The notes: generated from the sequence alone by a model not told the origin. Shown: positions 18,225-26,883, counted from the stretch's first letter. The stretch: DNA of 64,000 bases from Paracoccus aerodenitrificans (GCF_027913215.1 NZ_CP115784.1:868001-932000), one strand, 5' to 3'. Program-made: numbers and translations.

Positions 18225-18734
18225 TTAAATTAAAATAATGTCTGAAGCTGCTCGAGTACGTTGCAGAAGCTTATCGATCGATAATAGACCTCCACCCAAA
18301 CATGCCAGGACCGACAGCACCGCAAACCACATAAGCCGTGGCTGTAGCGTGGCTGCTGCCAGTGTGCCGTGGCCGAATATATCGGTCAGGGACATCACGA
18401 CGATAAAGCCTGTCATGGCAAGTGCCGAGAACCGCGTGAACAGTCCCAGAAGGATCATCGCGGGCAACAGGAACTCTGTAATGGTGCCAAGGGCTACGAT
18501 GCCATCAGCCCATAGGGGCATGGCGGCGATATCATATCCTTTCGCCTCGGCGAGCCGTGGCAATATCTGCGCATATGCACCCGCGCTCAGTCCGAATCCG
18601 TCCAGCTTGGTCAGTGCCGAACGCCAGAAAAACGGGCCAAGAGAAGCCACAAAGCAAAGCCGCGCGATCAGAGGCAGGATTTGTGGAGCTTGCCTTTCAA
18701 GCCAGAAGTTGAGGTTTTGCAGCCCTCCATTCAC
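18225..18734 (-). CDS. DoxX-family membrane protein of a bufferin operon (BufD/GigT-like)
   Basis: Four-helix integral membrane protein (169 aa) of the DoxX family. Typical features are RLCFVASLGPFFWRSALTKL, EFLLPAMILLGLFTRFSALA and a hydrophobic end followed by a short basic tail. It starts with GTG overlapping the bufC stop (GTGA), so it is translationally coupled and last in the operon. DoxX proteins occur with MNIO/DUF2282 clusters in other proteobacteria, where their role is uncertain (possibly membrane redox or export support). Confidence 0.88.
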   Translation of the reverse strand: MNGGLQNLNFWLERQAPQILPLIARLCFVASLGPFFWRSALTKLDGFGLSAGAYAQILPRLAEAKGYDIAAMPLWADGIVALGTITEFLLPAMILLGLFTRFSALAMTGFIVVMSLTDIFGHGTLAAATLQPRLMWFAVLSVLACLGGGLLSIDKLLQRTRAASDIILI

Positions 18735-19450
18735 TGCTTACCCTCCTCTGCGAAGGTGCCGTAGCGCAGGAATGTGGTCAGGATGGCGGCCTGATGCTCC
18801 AGATCATCAAGAGCAGCGCCCAAGGGGATTCCTTTGGCGAGACGTTTCAACGCAGCGATCGTTCCGGTGGGTGCGGGGCGAAGAACCAGTGACAGCGCGG
18901 GACGCGTGATCAGGATCTCGCCGGTTTCCGTCTGCTCACCGTCGCGAAGGCCAAGTGCATGGCGGCGGATCTTCAGGAGAGGCCATGCCGTAGCCATGCT
19001 TTGCGTCGAAGGATGCAGTCTGGGTTGCCATTCCGACAGCGCCTCGGGTGTCATTGCAGCGATATCCTTCGGAGCGACAGGGGCGGCATCCGACGCATTC
19101 ACGCTGAGGCGGCACAGATGTTCCAGCCGCGCCATATCCGGCAGATATTCCAGCCTGCTGACAGGGGCGAAACCGGCGAGCCATGCGGGAAACGCGTCTC
19201 CCCACTCGGCCAGAACCGGGGTTTGGGGGGGATAGGTGGCGATGAAGATCCGTGCCAATGCCATCATGAACTCACGTCCGACCAAGCTGGTCACAACCGG
19301 AAAATTATCCGCAAGCGCAGTGCAAAGCGCGACATTTACATTGTTGCGGTAGACCGAAAAGCGGCGTGCGGGGTCGCCGCCCTGCGGCAGTTCCAGCCCC
19401 TCTGGCGCATTGGCCTCGGGCGACAGCAACGCGGCGGCGAAATATGTCAT
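18731..19450 (-). CDS. DUF2063 partner protein of the MNIO enzyme (BufC/HvfC/GigB-like)
   Basis: Protein of 239 aa with the N-terminal putative DNA-binding (DUF2063) domain: FSVYRNNVNVALCTALADNF, VVTSLVGREFMMALARIF and a central LEYLPDMARLEHLC. In characterised systems this partner recognises the precursor peptide and is needed by the MNIO enzyme. Its start overlaps the bufB stop (ATGA). The domain name does not imply gene regulation here. Confidence 0.9.
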   Translation of the reverse strand: MTYFAAALLSPEANAPEGLELPQGGDPARRFSVYRNNVNVALCTALADNFPVVTSLVGREFMMALARIFIATYPPQTPVLAEWGDAFPAWLAGFAPVSRLEYLPDMARLEHLCRLSVNASDAAPVAPKDIAAMTPEALSEWQPRLHPSTQSMATAWPLLKIRRHALGLRDGEQTETGEILITRPALSLVLRPAPTGTIAALKRLAKGIPLGAALDDLEHQAAILTTFLRYGTFAEEGKQ

Positions 19451-20277
19451 GCCGCGGCCCGTTTCAGAAGGATGGCCGAGGCCCGTGCCGCTTCATGCTC
19501 CAGCACCGCGAATTCGGGCACGTCATTGTCCCATTCAATCAGCGTTGGCAGAGGGCCTGTTCTGGCAAGGACATCTACATATAAACCCCAGATAGCATCC
19601 GGCACCGTTCGGGAATGGGAATCGATCAGTAACCCGGTCTCGGCCTCGTCGGCATCCGGTCCGGCAAGATGGATCTCACCGATTTCGCTCAGCGCGAAAG
19701 CGTCGAGATACGCGCCCGCAGAACTGTCCAGGTTATTTGCCGAGATAAACACATTCGCGACATCCAGCAGCAGGCCGCAGCCAGTGCGGCGGCTTATCTC
19801 GCCCAGAAAATCGGGCTCTGACCAGGTGCTTTCGGAAAAAGCCAGATAGCTTGAAGGGTTTTCCAGCAGCATTCGCCGCTGAAGCCGGTCCTGTACCTGC
19901 GAGACATGGGCGCAGACCAGATCCATCGTGGCCTGCGTATAGGGCAGGGGCAACAGATCGTTGAAGTACACCCCCTCATGGGTCGACCATGCGAGATGTT
20001 CCGAGAAACTCGCCGGGTTCAGAGCCTTGACCAGCCGTGCAACGCGTTCCAGATGATCGGGGTCGAGTTTTTCGGTTCCGCCGATCGACATGCCAACGCC
20101 GTGAACCGAGATCGGGAAACGCTCGGCCATCTGTGCCAGAAGCGCCATGCGCGGTCCGCCGTCCAGAAGATAGTTCTCGGCGTGGATTTCCAGCCAGCTG
20201 ACGCATCCGGGGTCCTGCATCAAATCAGGTGCATGGGCGGCTTTGAAGCCAACGCCGACGGAATGGGGCAATGTCAT
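19447..20277 (-). CDS. DUF692 multinuclear non-heme iron oxidative enzyme (MNIO; BufB/HvfB/GigA-like)
   Basis: TIM-barrel peptide-modifying enzyme (276 aa). Conserved metal-binding stretches are WLEIHAENYL, SVHGVGMSIGG, FSEHLAWSTHEG, LLENPSSYLAF, GLLLDVANVFISANNLD, EIHLAGPD and TLIEWDNDVPEF. MNIOs of bufferin systems oxidise Cys residues of a DUF2282 precursor to thiooxazole groups that bind copper. The gene lies 66 bp after the precursor gene and overlaps bufC, giving the complete A-B-C-D order. The assignment to the bufferin group comes from the neighbouring precursor. Confidence 0.93.
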   Translation of the reverse strand: MTLPHSVGVGFKAAHAPDLMQDPGCVSWLEIHAENYLLDGGPRMALLAQMAERFPISVHGVGMSIGGTEKLDPDHLERVARLVKALNPASFSEHLAWSTHEGVYFNDLLPLPYTQATMDLVCAHVSQVQDRLQRRMLLENPSSYLAFSESTWSEPDFLGEISRRTGCGLLLDVANVFISANNLDSSAGAYLDAFALSEIGEIHLAGPDADEAETGLLIDSHSRTVPDAIWGLYVDVLARTGPLPTLIEWDNDVPEFAVLEHEAARASAILLKRAAA

Positions 20278-20301
20278 GGCAGTCTCCGGGTCGGTGAAAG
20301 A

Positions 20302-20330
20302 CCGGCGCGGGACACTTACCCCCGCACCGG
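20302..20330 (-). terminator. intercistronic hairpin between bufferin precursor and MNIO gene
   Basis: On the minus strand CCGGTGCGGG pairs with CCCGCGCCGG (10 bp with one G-T wobble, 9-nt loop), followed by TCTTTC. It lies in the 66-bp gap between the precursor and the enzyme gene. Partial termination or 3' protection here would give more precursor than enzyme, as is common in peptide-modification operons. Confidence 0.6.
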
Positions 20331-20343
20331 CAGAAAAGGGCGA

Positions 20344-20652
20344 TCAGGCGTCGGGCAGATCGCGGTCAATCGGCTCAAGCGAGCCCATGCGGGCCATGCC
20401 GTCTTCCATCGCGGGAAGCTCCAGATCCATGCAGGTGCCTGCCGGGACCAGCGACCACGCATTGCCCTGATAATCGACGCTCGATGTTCCTGCGCAGGTC
20501 GTGCCGGCCCCGGCGGCGCAATCGTTTTCGCCGGCCATTGCCACGCCATAGCATTTTTCCATCTCGGCGGTTTTCATTGCATCGTCAGCATGCGCTGCGA
20601 AAGATGCGGCAGCGAGGGCGGCGGCGCTCAGCGCAAGAGATTTGGAGTTCAT
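20344..20652 (-). CDS. bufferin-type DUF2282 precursor peptide (BufA1/GigP-like)
   Basis: A 102-aa exported precursor: signal peptide of about 22 residues ([17 protein letters not shown]), then the DUF2282 core [35 protein letters not shown] and VPAGTC with the four conserved Cys. In characterised bufferins, core Cys are converted by the MNIO/DUF2063 pair and the mature periplasmic peptide binds copper. A 34-residue tail after the last core Cys is rich in Met and acidic residues. AAAGGA lies about 9 bases before the ATG, and an ECF-type promoter 50 bp upstream. Confidence 0.92.
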   Translation of the reverse strand: MNSKSLALSAAALAAASFAAHADDAMKTAEMEKCYGVAMAGENDCAAGAGTTCAGTSSVDYQGNAWSLVPAGTCMDLELPAMEDGMARMGSLEPIDRDLPDA

Positions 20653-20698
20653 GTCGGTGTCCTTTCCTGTTGAAGAAGCCCATCCGGCTTCATCCGGG

Positions 20699-20726
20699 TT
20701 ACGAAAGGCAGCATGATGCCGTTACA
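20699..20726 (-). promoter_or_regulatory. predicted ECF-sigma promoter of the bufferin operon
   Basis: Minus strand: TGTAACG, 16 bases, CGTAA. The predicted transcription start is near 20692, about 40 bases before the precursor ATG. The same motif with the same 16-base spacing stands in front of the divergent sigma-factor gene, which supports control by that sigma factor. Confidence 0.8.
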
Positions 20727-20755
20727 TCGGCAGCATTGTTTTTTTCGGTGGCGGT

Positions 20756-20784
20756 TGTAACAGCTTCGTGCTTTGCGGCGTAAA
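20756..20784 (+). promoter_or_regulatory. predicted ECF-sigma promoter of the sigma/anti-sigma operon
   Basis: Plus strand: TGTAACA (20756-20762), 16 bases, CGTAAA (20779-20784). It matches the bufferin promoter at the -35 and -10, implying autoregulation. The -10 ends only 8 bases before the sigma-factor ATG, so the transcript is predicted to be leaderless or nearly so. Confidence 0.8.
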
Positions 20785-20792
20785 CTGGGCAG

Positions 20793-21338
20793 ATGATGGA
20801 CGACGTTGCGGTTGAGAACCTGATGCGTGCGGCCTTGTCGGGGGACGCGGATGCCTATCGACGCTGCCTGACAGAGTTGGCACCGACTCTTCGGCGCATG
20901 GCCTTTGCGGCCCTGCCTGATGACGCACGTCATATGGCCGAGGATGTCGTGCAGGAAACGCTGCTTGTCATACATATGAAACGAGGAAGCTGGGATCAGA
21001 GCCGTCCGCTGATGGCGTGGGTGAGGGTGATCTTGCGGCATAAGGCGATAGACATGCTTCGGCGCAGGAAAGGCGGGGTGCATATCCCGGTTGAGGAAAT
21101 GTCGGAAACCCTGCCTGTCCCCGGTGGGGCTGATCCGTTGGCGGGATATCTGCTGGAACAGTTGCTGGGCCGGCTGAGCCCGCGCGACGCAGCGCTGATC
21201 CGTGCCCATGCCCTGCAGGGCAAGGACGATGCCGAAATCCGTGCGGCGTTCAGCCTGAGTCCCGGCGCGATGCGGGTCGCCCTGCATCGTGCACTCGGGC
21301 GGTTGCGTGCAGTCGCGCAGAAAGAGAGTGAAGGATGA
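20793..21338 (+). CDS. ECF-family RNA polymerase sigma factor (SigF-like)
   Basis: An ECF sigma factor of 181 aa. Region 2 includes HMAEDVVQETLLVIHMKRGSW and PLMAWVRVILRHKAIDMLRR. Region 4 includes LSPRDAALIRAHALQGKDDAEIRAAF and SPGAMRVALHRALGRLR. It overlaps the anti-sigma gene by 4 bp (ATGA) and is divergent from the bufferin operon. In Caulobacter, a SigF/NrsF pair controls metal- and oxidant-induced genes including bufferin-type operons; this is the likely role here. Confidence 0.93.
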   Translation: MMDDVAVENLMRAALSGDADAYRRCLTELAPTLRRMAFAALPDDARHMAEDVVQETLLVIHMKRGSWDQSRPLMAWVRVILRHKAIDMLRRRKGGVHIPVEEMSETLPVPGGADPLAGYLLEQLLGRLSPRDAALIRAHALQGKDDAEIRAAFSLSPGAMRVALHRALGRLRAVAQKESEG

Positions 21339-21937
21339 AGACCGAAGAACTGATCGCCGCGCTTGCCGCCGATCCGAATATCAACCGCCCTTTGACGGGC
21401 ATGCGCATGGCTCTCGGCGGCTTGCTGTCGGTCGTGCTGTTGCTGGGTTTCTGGCATCTGCGTGCCGATTTTCCTCAGGTTCTTTCCAAGCCTCTGGTGT
21501 TGGCGAAATTTGTCCTGCCGCTCAGTGTCGTACTGGTTGCATGGAGGCTGAAATCGCGGCCCTACGGGTTACTGCTCTTATGGCCGCTATGGCTGCCTGT
21601 ACTCGCTGCGGCGGGGCTTTTTCTTCTTACCATGCCGGATGAGGGGCTTGCCGCCGCCATCCTCGGTTCATCATGGAGAACATGTCTTGCCTCGATCCCG
21701 TTTCTGGCGCTGCCGATAGGGGTCGGTGCGTTCGTCGCACTCCGCCGGATCGTCGTCACCGCTCCAGAGCGGGACGGGCTGATCGCCGGATTGACCGCCG
21801 GGGCGTTCGCGGCGGCCATCTATGCGCTGCATTGCAACGAGGATGCACCCGCTTTCTATACGGTCTGGTACTCTGCCGGAATTCTGATCTGTGGAATTGT
21901 CGGCAGGTATACGGGGCGTCATGTTCTGGGCGTATAG
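21335..21937 (+). CDS. DUF1109 / NrsF-like membrane anti-sigma factor
   Basis: A 200-aa protein with a short cytoplasmic N-terminus (MKTEELIAALAADPNINRPL) and six predicted membrane helices, the DUF1109 pattern. NrsF in Caulobacter holds its ECF sigma factor at the membrane and uses conserved Cys to sense metals or oxidants. Here Cys occur in SWRTCLASIPF, LHCNEDAPAFY and ILICGIVGR, plausible sensing residues. It overlaps the sigma gene, so both are made together. Confidence 0.9.
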   Translation: MKTEELIAALAADPNINRPLTGMRMALGGLLSVVLLLGFWHLRADFPQVLSKPLVLAKFVLPLSVVLVAWRLKSRPYGLLLLWPLWLPVLAAAGLFLLTMPDEGLAAAILGSSWRTCLASIPFLALPIGVGAFVALRRIVVTAPERDGLIAGLTAGAFAAAIYALHCNEDAPAFYTVWYSAGILICGIVGRYTGRHVLGV

Positions 21938-22390
21938 TTTTCTGGAGTAAGGCTGGAACAGTCCGAACAAGATTTATTCCTCGGCGGCAGAACCTCTACA
22001 TCGTCGATCAGGCGAACGCCTTTCAGTTGGCCGTGGAATGCAGAACTTCGGATAATCCCGGAGCTTTTTGAGAGCCTTGGTAAGGTTCCTCGCTTCGAAG
22101 ACGACACGATCCGTCGGGTTTTGCGTCCGCTGCTGACACCCGGATAACCCCCACGTGATCGGGTTCAGCTTGTGCCGCCGGATAAAACTCACATATATCG
22201 CCCGGATCATCAGGACGATTTCGGCCCTGACCGGCCCCGGATACAGGCAAGTTTCAGGAAATCGGGCGGTTTGCGCTTGCCAGACGGGATTGTTCCCTGT
22301 ATGGGACGGCCTTCATCACGAAACTCCACCGGAATCAGGGTGGCCCGGGTAAGCCGGGGCTCTCCGGTGATGTTGAAAGGAAGAGGCGCA
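21938..22390. other. non-coding or decayed region upstream of rpmC
   Basis: No credible gene in about 450 bp. On the minus strand two frames read protein-like text (for example [20 protein letters not shown]) but no family is recognised. Normally the S10-type genes ending in rplP would stand before rpmC. A possible promoter for rpmC (TTGTGC, 17 bases, ATATAT near 22168-22196) is weak. Confidence 0.4.
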
Positions 22391-22597
22391 ATGAAAGCGC
22401 AGGAACTGAAAGACAAGACGCCCGAGCAGCTGAATGAGCAGCTCGTGTCGCTGAAAAAGGAAGCGTTCAACCTTCGCTTCCAGCAGGCTACCGGCCAGCT
22501 TGAATCCACCGCCCGTATGCGTGCCGTGCGCCGCGACGTTGCGCGTGTGAAAACCGTTCTGAACCAGAAAGCGGCAGATGCCGCGTCGTCGAAGTAA
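22391..22597 (+). CDS. rpmC: 50S ribosomal protein L29
   Basis: 68-aa L29 with the coiled helix pair seen in [20 protein letters not shown] and [20 protein letters not shown]. It sits near the tunnel exit of the large subunit. The ATG at 22391 follows GGAAGAGG. It is the first ribosomal gene of this block, with no rplP upstream. Confidence 0.97.
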   Translation: MKAQELKDKTPEQLNEQLVSLKKEAFNLRFQQATGQLESTARMRAVRRDVARVKTVLNQKAADAASSK

Positions 22598-22608
22598 GGG
22601 GAACCGAT

Positions 22609-22857
22609 ATGCCCAAACGCATCCTGCAAGGCACCGTGACCTCGGACAAGAACGACCAGACCGTGACGGTTCAGGTGACGCGCCGCTTCAAGCATCCGCT
22701 GCTGCACAAGACTGTGCGCTCGTCGAAGAAATACCGCGCCCATGACGCGGAAAACCAGTTCAAGGTCGGGGATACCGTTCGGATCATCGAATGCGCTCCG
22801 ATCTCGAAAACCAAACGCTGGACGGTGCTGACGGAAGACGCGCAAGCGTCTGCCTGA
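22609..22857 (+). CDS. rpsQ: 30S ribosomal protein S17
   Basis: 82-aa OB-fold protein binding the 5' domain of 16S rRNA. It has the family pattern [37 protein letters not shown] and [18 protein letters not shown]. The 11-bp gap from rpmC shows one operon. Full length. Confidence 0.97.
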   Translation: MPKRILQGTVTSDKNDQTVTVQVTRRFKHPLLHKTVRSSKKYRAHDAENQFKVGDTVRIIECAPISKTKRWTVLTEDAQASA

Positions 22858-22922
22858 GTCCGGCATAAATTCGAAACCCTGGGGCGACCCGCATCGTCGT
22901 CCCCAAAGGTCGGGAGATAACC

Positions 22923-23291
22923 ATGATCCAGATGCAGACCAATCTGGATGTTGCTGACAATTCCGGTGCCCGGAAAGTTCAGTGCATCAAGGTTCTGGGT
23001 GGTTCGCATCGTCGCTATGCGTCGGTGGGCGACATTATTGTCGTGTCCGTCAAGGAAGCCATCCCGCGCGGTCGCGTGAAGAAAGGTGACGTCCGCAAGG
23101 CCGTCGTCGTACGCACCGCCAAGGAAGTGAAACGCGAAGACGGCACCTCGATCCGCTTCGACCAGAACGCCGCCGTCATCCTGAACAACCAGGGCGAGCC
23201 GGTCGGCACCCGTATCTTCGGGCCGGTTGTGCGTGAGCTGCGTGCGAAGAACTTCATGAAGATCATCTCGCTTGCTCCGGAGGTGCTGTAA
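22923..23291 (+). CDS. rplN: 50S ribosomal protein L14
   Basis: 122-aa beta-barrel protein starting [20 protein letters not shown] and containing [20 protein letters not shown], universal for L14. It contacts 16S rRNA in the subunit bridge. It ends in TAATG, sharing one base with rplX. Confidence 0.97.
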   Translation: MIQMQTNLDVADNSGARKVQCIKVLGGSHRRYASVGDIIVVSVKEAIPRGRVKKGDVRKAVVVRTAKEVKREDGTSIRFDQNAAVILNNQGEPVGTRIFGPVVRELRAKNFMKIISLAPEVL

Positions 23292-23596
23292 TGGCTGCCA
23301 AGCTGAAAAAAGGCGACAAGGTCGTCGTCCTTGCCGGCAAGGACAAGGGCAGGCAGGGTGAGATCACGCAGGTTCTGCCGAAAGAGGGCAAGGCTGTCGT
23401 GGACGGCGTGAACATCGCGCTGCGTCACACCCGTCAGTCGCAGAATTCGCAGGGCGGGCGCGTTCCGAAGAACATGCCGATCGACCTGTCGAACCTCGCG
23501 CTGTTGGACAAAAACGGCAAAGCGACCCGCGTCGGCTTCCGCGAGGAAGACGGCAAGAAGGTCCGTTTCGCCAAGACCACGGGAGACGTGATCTGA
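23291..23596 (+). CDS. rplX: 50S ribosomal protein L24
   Basis: 101-aa KOW-domain protein ([20 protein letters not shown]) that starts assembly of the large subunit. It overlaps rplN by one base at its start and rplE by one base at its end (TGATG), so translation of the three genes is coupled. Confidence 0.97.
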   Translation: MAAKLKKGDKVVVLAGKDKGRQGEITQVLPKEGKAVVDGVNIALRHTRQSQNSQGGRVPKNMPIDLSNLALLDKNGKATRVGFREEDGKKVRFAKTTGDVI

Positions 23597-24156
23597 TGCT
23601 GGACGAATCCAAGTACACGCCGCGTCTGCGCCAGCAGTTCCGCGACAAGATCCGTGCCGCTCTGAAAGAAGAGTTCGGCTATAAGAACGACATGCAGATC
23701 CCCAAGCTCGACAAGATCGTGCTGAATATGGGCATCGGTGAGGCCGTCAAGGACACCAAGAAGGTCAAGCAGGGCGCGGAAGAGCTTTCGCTGATCGCGG
23801 GTCAGAAGGCCGTCATCACCAAGGCGAAGAAATCCATCGCCGGTTTCCGCGTTCGCGAGGAAATGCCGCTGGGTGCCAAGGTGACCCTGCGCGGCGACCG
23901 TATGTATGAATTCCTCGATCGCCTGATCAATATCGCGCTGCCGCGCGTCCGCGACTTCCGCGGCGTGAAGGGCACGGCGTTTGACGGTCGCGGCAATTAT
24001 GCGATGGGCCTGAAAGAACATATCGTGTTCCCGGAAATCAACTTCGACAAGGTCGACGAAGTTCTGGGGATGGACATCATCATCTGCACCACCGCGAAGA
24101 CCGACGCGGAAGCGAAGGCGCTGTTGAAGCATTTCAACATGCCGTTCACCAGCTGA
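23596..24156 (+). CDS. rplE: 50S ribosomal protein L5
   Basis: 186-aa 5S rRNA-binding protein. Signature [16 protein letters not shown] and [20 protein letters not shown], then [20 protein letters not shown]. Complete, and in the standard position between L24 and S14. Confidence 0.97.
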   Translation: MLDESKYTPRLRQQFRDKIRAALKEEFGYKNDMQIPKLDKIVLNMGIGEAVKDTKKVKQGAEELSLIAGQKAVITKAKKSIAGFRVREEMPLGAKVTLRGDRMYEFLDRLINIALPRVRDFRGVKGTAFDGRGNYAMGLKEHIVFPEINFDKVDEVLGMDIIICTTAKTDAEAKALLKHFNMPFTS

Positions 24157-24175
24157 GCGCGGAGGGAAAGAAGAT

Positions 24176-24481
24176 ATGGCTAAGAAATCCATGATTGAGC
24201 GCGAGAAGAAGCGCGAGCGTCTGGTCAAGAAATACGCCGCCAAGCGGGCCGAACTGAACGAGATCATTCACGATCAGGAACGCCCGATGGAAGAGCGGTT
24301 CAAGGCAACGCTGAAGCTGGCTGAACTGCCGCGCAACTCGTCGCCCACGCGCCTGCACAACCGGTGCCAGCTTACCGGCCGTCCGCATGCGTATTACCGC
24401 AAACTGAAACTCAGCCGGATCATGCTGCGTGAGCTTGGGGCTCAGGGCGCGATTCCGGGCCTGGTCAAATCCAGCTGGTAA
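24176..24481 (+). CDS. rpsN: 30S ribosomal protein S14
   Basis: 101-aa long-type S14 ([20 protein letters not shown], ending [17 protein letters not shown]). The four zinc-binding Cys of the short S14 type are absent, so it is the zinc-independent (C-minus) form. It has [20 protein letters not shown] as expected. Confidence 0.97.
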   Translation: MAKKSMIEREKKRERLVKKYAAKRAELNEIIHDQERPMEERFKATLKLAELPRNSSPTRLHNRCQLTGRPHAYYRKLKLSRIMLRELGAQGAIPGLVKSSW

Positions 24482-24491
24482 GGGGGCGAAT

Positions 24492-24890
24492 ATGAATATG
24501 AACGATCCTCTCGGCGATATGCTGACCCGTATCCGCAACTCGCAGATGCGCGGCAAATCGACCGTCCGCACCCCGGCCTCCAAGCTTCGCGCATGGGTTC
24601 TGGATGTGCTGCAGGCCGAAGGCTATATCCGCGGCTATGAAGAAGTCACCACCGAGACCGGCCATAAAGAGCTGGAAATCTCGCTGAAATACTTCGACGG
24701 CCAGCCGGTTATCCGCGAGCTGTCCCGCGTCTCCAAGCCGGGCCGCCGCGTCTATGCCGGTGCCAAGGAAATCCCGCAGGTCCGTCAGGGTCTGGGCGTT
24801 TCCATCGTCTCGACGCCGAAAGGCGTGATGTCGGATGCAAATGCACGTAACGCCAATGTCGGCGGTGAAGTGCTCTGCACCGTATTCTAA
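24492..24890 (+). CDS. rpsH: 30S ribosomal protein S8
   Basis: 132-aa S8. It begins [20 protein letters not shown] and ends with the [20 protein letters not shown] rRNA-binding motif. An ATG at 24498 is an alternative start. S8 represses the spc operon in some bacteria; I did not identify the mRNA site here. Confidence 0.97.
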   Translation: MNMNDPLGDMLTRIRNSQMRGKSTVRTPASKLRAWVLDVLQAEGYIRGYEEVTTETGHKELEISLKYFDGQPVIRELSRVSKPGRRVYAGAKEIPQVRQGLGVSIVSTPKGVMSDANARNANVGGEVLCTVF

Positions 24891-24900
24891 GGAGGGCAGT

Positions 24901-25434
24901 ATGTCTCGTATTGGTAAAAGACCGGTCGAACTGCCCAAGGGCGTCACGGCCGAAATCAAGGGTCAGACGATTGAGGTCAAGGGGCCGAAAGGTACGCGCA
25001 GCTTCACGGCGAATGACGATGTCGAACTGAAACTGGAAGAGGGCGCGGTAACCGTGACCCCGCGCGGGCTGTCCAAGCGTGCGCGTCAGCAATGGGGCAT
25101 GACCCGCTCGATGGTGGCCAATCTGGCGACCGGCGTATCGGACGGCTTCAAGAAAGAGCTGGAAATCCAGGGCGTCGGCTATCGTGCGCAGATGCAGGGC
25201 AAGACCCTGAAACTGTCGCTCGGTTATTCGCATGAGGTGAATTTCGAAACGCCCGACGGCGTGACGATCACCGCGCCGAAGCAGACTGAAATCGTTGTGG
25301 AAGGCATCGACCAGCAGCTTGTTGGTCAGGTTGCCGCCAATATTCGCGAATGGCGTGCGCCAGAGCCCTATAAGGGCAAGGGCATCCGCTATAAGGGCGA
25401 ATATGTCTTCCGCAAGGAAGGTAAGAAGAAGTAA
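24901..25434 (+). CDS. rplF: 50S ribosomal protein L6
   Basis: 177-aa protein with the two L6 folds: [20 protein letters not shown] and [20 protein letters not shown], then [30 protein letters not shown] is 4 bases before the ATG. Full length. Confidence 0.97.
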   Translation: MSRIGKRPVELPKGVTAEIKGQTIEVKGPKGTRSFTANDDVELKLEEGAVTVTPRGLSKRARQQWGMTRSMVANLATGVSDGFKKELEIQGVGYRAQMQGKTLKLSLGYSHEVNFETPDGVTITAPKQTEIVVEGIDQQLVGQVAANIREWRAPEPYKGKGIRYKGEYVFRKEGKKK

Positions 25435-25445
25435 GGGGCGCAAAA

Positions 25446-25805
25446 ATGGCACTGAAAAAGAGAGATCTGTTCCTCAAGCGCCGCCTGCGCAACCGGAACA
25501 AGCTGCGCGCGGAAGGCACTGGCCGCCCGCGCCTGTCGGTTCACCGTTCGTCCAAGAACATCTCGGTCCAGCTGATCGACGATGCGCAAGGCCGGACGCT
25601 GGCCGCAGCCTCCACGCTGGAAAAGGATCTGGGCGTGGTCGGCAAGAACAATGTCGAAGCTGCCGCGAAGGTGGGTTCGGCGATTGCAGAACGGGCGAAG
25701 AAAGCCGGTGTCGAAGAAGTCGTCTTCGACCGTGGCGGCTTCCTTTTCCACGGCAAGATCAAGGCGCTTGCCGATGCAGCCCGCGAAGGCGGTCTGAAGT
25801 TCTGA
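25446..25805 (+). CDS. rplR: 50S ribosomal protein L18
   Basis: 119-aa 5S rRNA-binding protein: basic N-terminus [20 protein letters not shown], then [20 protein letters not shown] and the end [21 protein letters not shown] 131-bp gap follows with two GC-rich hairpin-forming stretches before rpsE. Confidence 0.96.
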   Translation: MALKKRDLFLKRRLRNRNKLRAEGTGRPRLSVHRSSKNISVQLIDDAQGRTLAAASTLEKDLGVVGKNNVEAAAKVGSAIAERAKKAGVEEVVFDRGGFLFHGKIKALADAAREGGLKF

Positions 25806-25936
25806 TTCCTGTGGGCGGCGCGACCTTGTCGGTGCGCCGTCCCGATGATCCGGGGGCAGGGGGCTATTGCCTGCCTGCCCACCTGGATTGAGTTGAACGG
25901 CGCCGAAGAAACGCGCCACCAAAGAAGGAATGCCGA

Positions 25937-26533
25937 ATGGCAGAACGTGAGAACCGCCGGGGCGGCCGCCGCGAACAGCGCGAGGAAACTCCGGAATTCG
26001 CCGACCGTCTGGTCGCGATCAACCGTGTGTCGAAAACCGTCAAGGGTGGTAAGCGCTTCGGCTTTGCCGCTCTGGTCGTTGTCGGCGATCAGCGGGGCCG
26101 TGTCGGCTTCGGCAAGGGCAAGGCCAAAGAGGTGCCCGAGGCGATCCGCAAGGCCACCGAACAGGCCAAGCGCAACCTGATCCGCGTACCGCTGCGTGAC
26201 GGTCGCACCCTGCACCACGACACCACCGGCCGTCATGGCGCGGGCCGCGTCGTGATGCGCACCGCCGTTCCCGGTACCGGGATCATCGCCGGTGGTCCGA
26301 TGCGTGCCGTGTTCGAGATGCTGGGCGTTCAGGACGTCGTAGCGAAATCGCTGGGTTCGCAGAACCCTTACAACATGATCCGCGCCACTCTGGACGGTCT
26401 GAAATCGGAAGCCTCGCCCCGCTCGGTCGCTCAGCGCCGCGGCAAGAAGGTCGCCGATATCCTGCCGTCGCAGGACAAGGCACCCGAGACCAGCGTTGGC
26501 ACCGATGCCACCGTGACCTCGGCTGAGGCGTAA
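25937..26533 (+). CDS. rpsE: 30S ribosomal protein S5
   Basis: 198-aa S5 with the N-terminal double-stranded RNA fold ([20 protein letters not shown]) and the C-terminal S5 fold ([20 protein letters not shown]). It guards translational accuracy and is the target of spectinomycin resistance changes. A 25-residue Ser/Thr-rich tail follows. Confidence 0.97.
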   Translation: MAERENRRGGRREQREETPEFADRLVAINRVSKTVKGGKRFGFAALVVVGDQRGRVGFGKGKAKEVPEAIRKATEQAKRNLIRVPLRDGRTLHHDTTGRHGAGRVVMRTAVPGTGIIAGGPMRAVFEMLGVQDVVAKSLGSQNPYNMIRATLDGLKSEASPRSVAQRRGKKVADILPSQDKAPETSVGTDATVTSAEA

Positions 26534-26545
26534 GGAGAGGGCAAC

Positions 26546-26734
26546 ATGGCAAAAACCATCGTCGTCAAGCAGATCGGCTCGCCGATCCGCCGCCCCGCCA
26601 TCCAGCGTGAGACGCTGAAAGGCCTGGGCCTTAACAAGATGCACCGCACGCGCGAACTGGAAGACACGCCCGCGATCCGCGGCATGGTCGCCAAGATCCC
26701 GCATCTGGCAGTCATCATCGAAGAAAAGAACTGA
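26546..26734 (+). CDS. rpmD: 50S ribosomal protein L30
   Basis: 62-aa L30: [40 protein letters not shown] and a short end. Last gene before a strong terminator, so it closes the first transcription unit of the block. Confidence 0.96.
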   Translation: MAKTIVVKQIGSPIRRPAIQRETLKGLGLNKMHRTRELEDTPAIRGMVAKIPHLAVIIEEKN

Positions 26735-26740
26735 GAGACA

Positions 26741-26767
26741 GGCCGGGGCGACCCGGCCTTTTTCTTT
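26741..26767 (+). terminator. intrinsic terminator between rpmD and rplO
   Basis: GGCCGGG, loop GCGA, CCCGGCC, then TTTTTCTTT. Perfect 7-bp GC stem with a T-tract 6 bases after the rpmD stop. Unusual inside the spc operon, which is normally continuous from L30 to L15. Confidence 0.85.
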
Positions 26768-26883
26768 GTCTCTGCGACGCCTGAAGACGTCTGCCGGGTC
26801 GTGCTGCCCATATGCTTCAGGGCCTCACATATCGGGCAGGATCTCGTCCCCGGTCATGTTATGCGGCAAATCCAGCCTTGCGG

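Noticed and set aside
21974..22250. Minus-strand frames before rpmC as a small gene
   Set aside because: Protein-like words appear in two frames but no family, start site or RBS supports a real gene.
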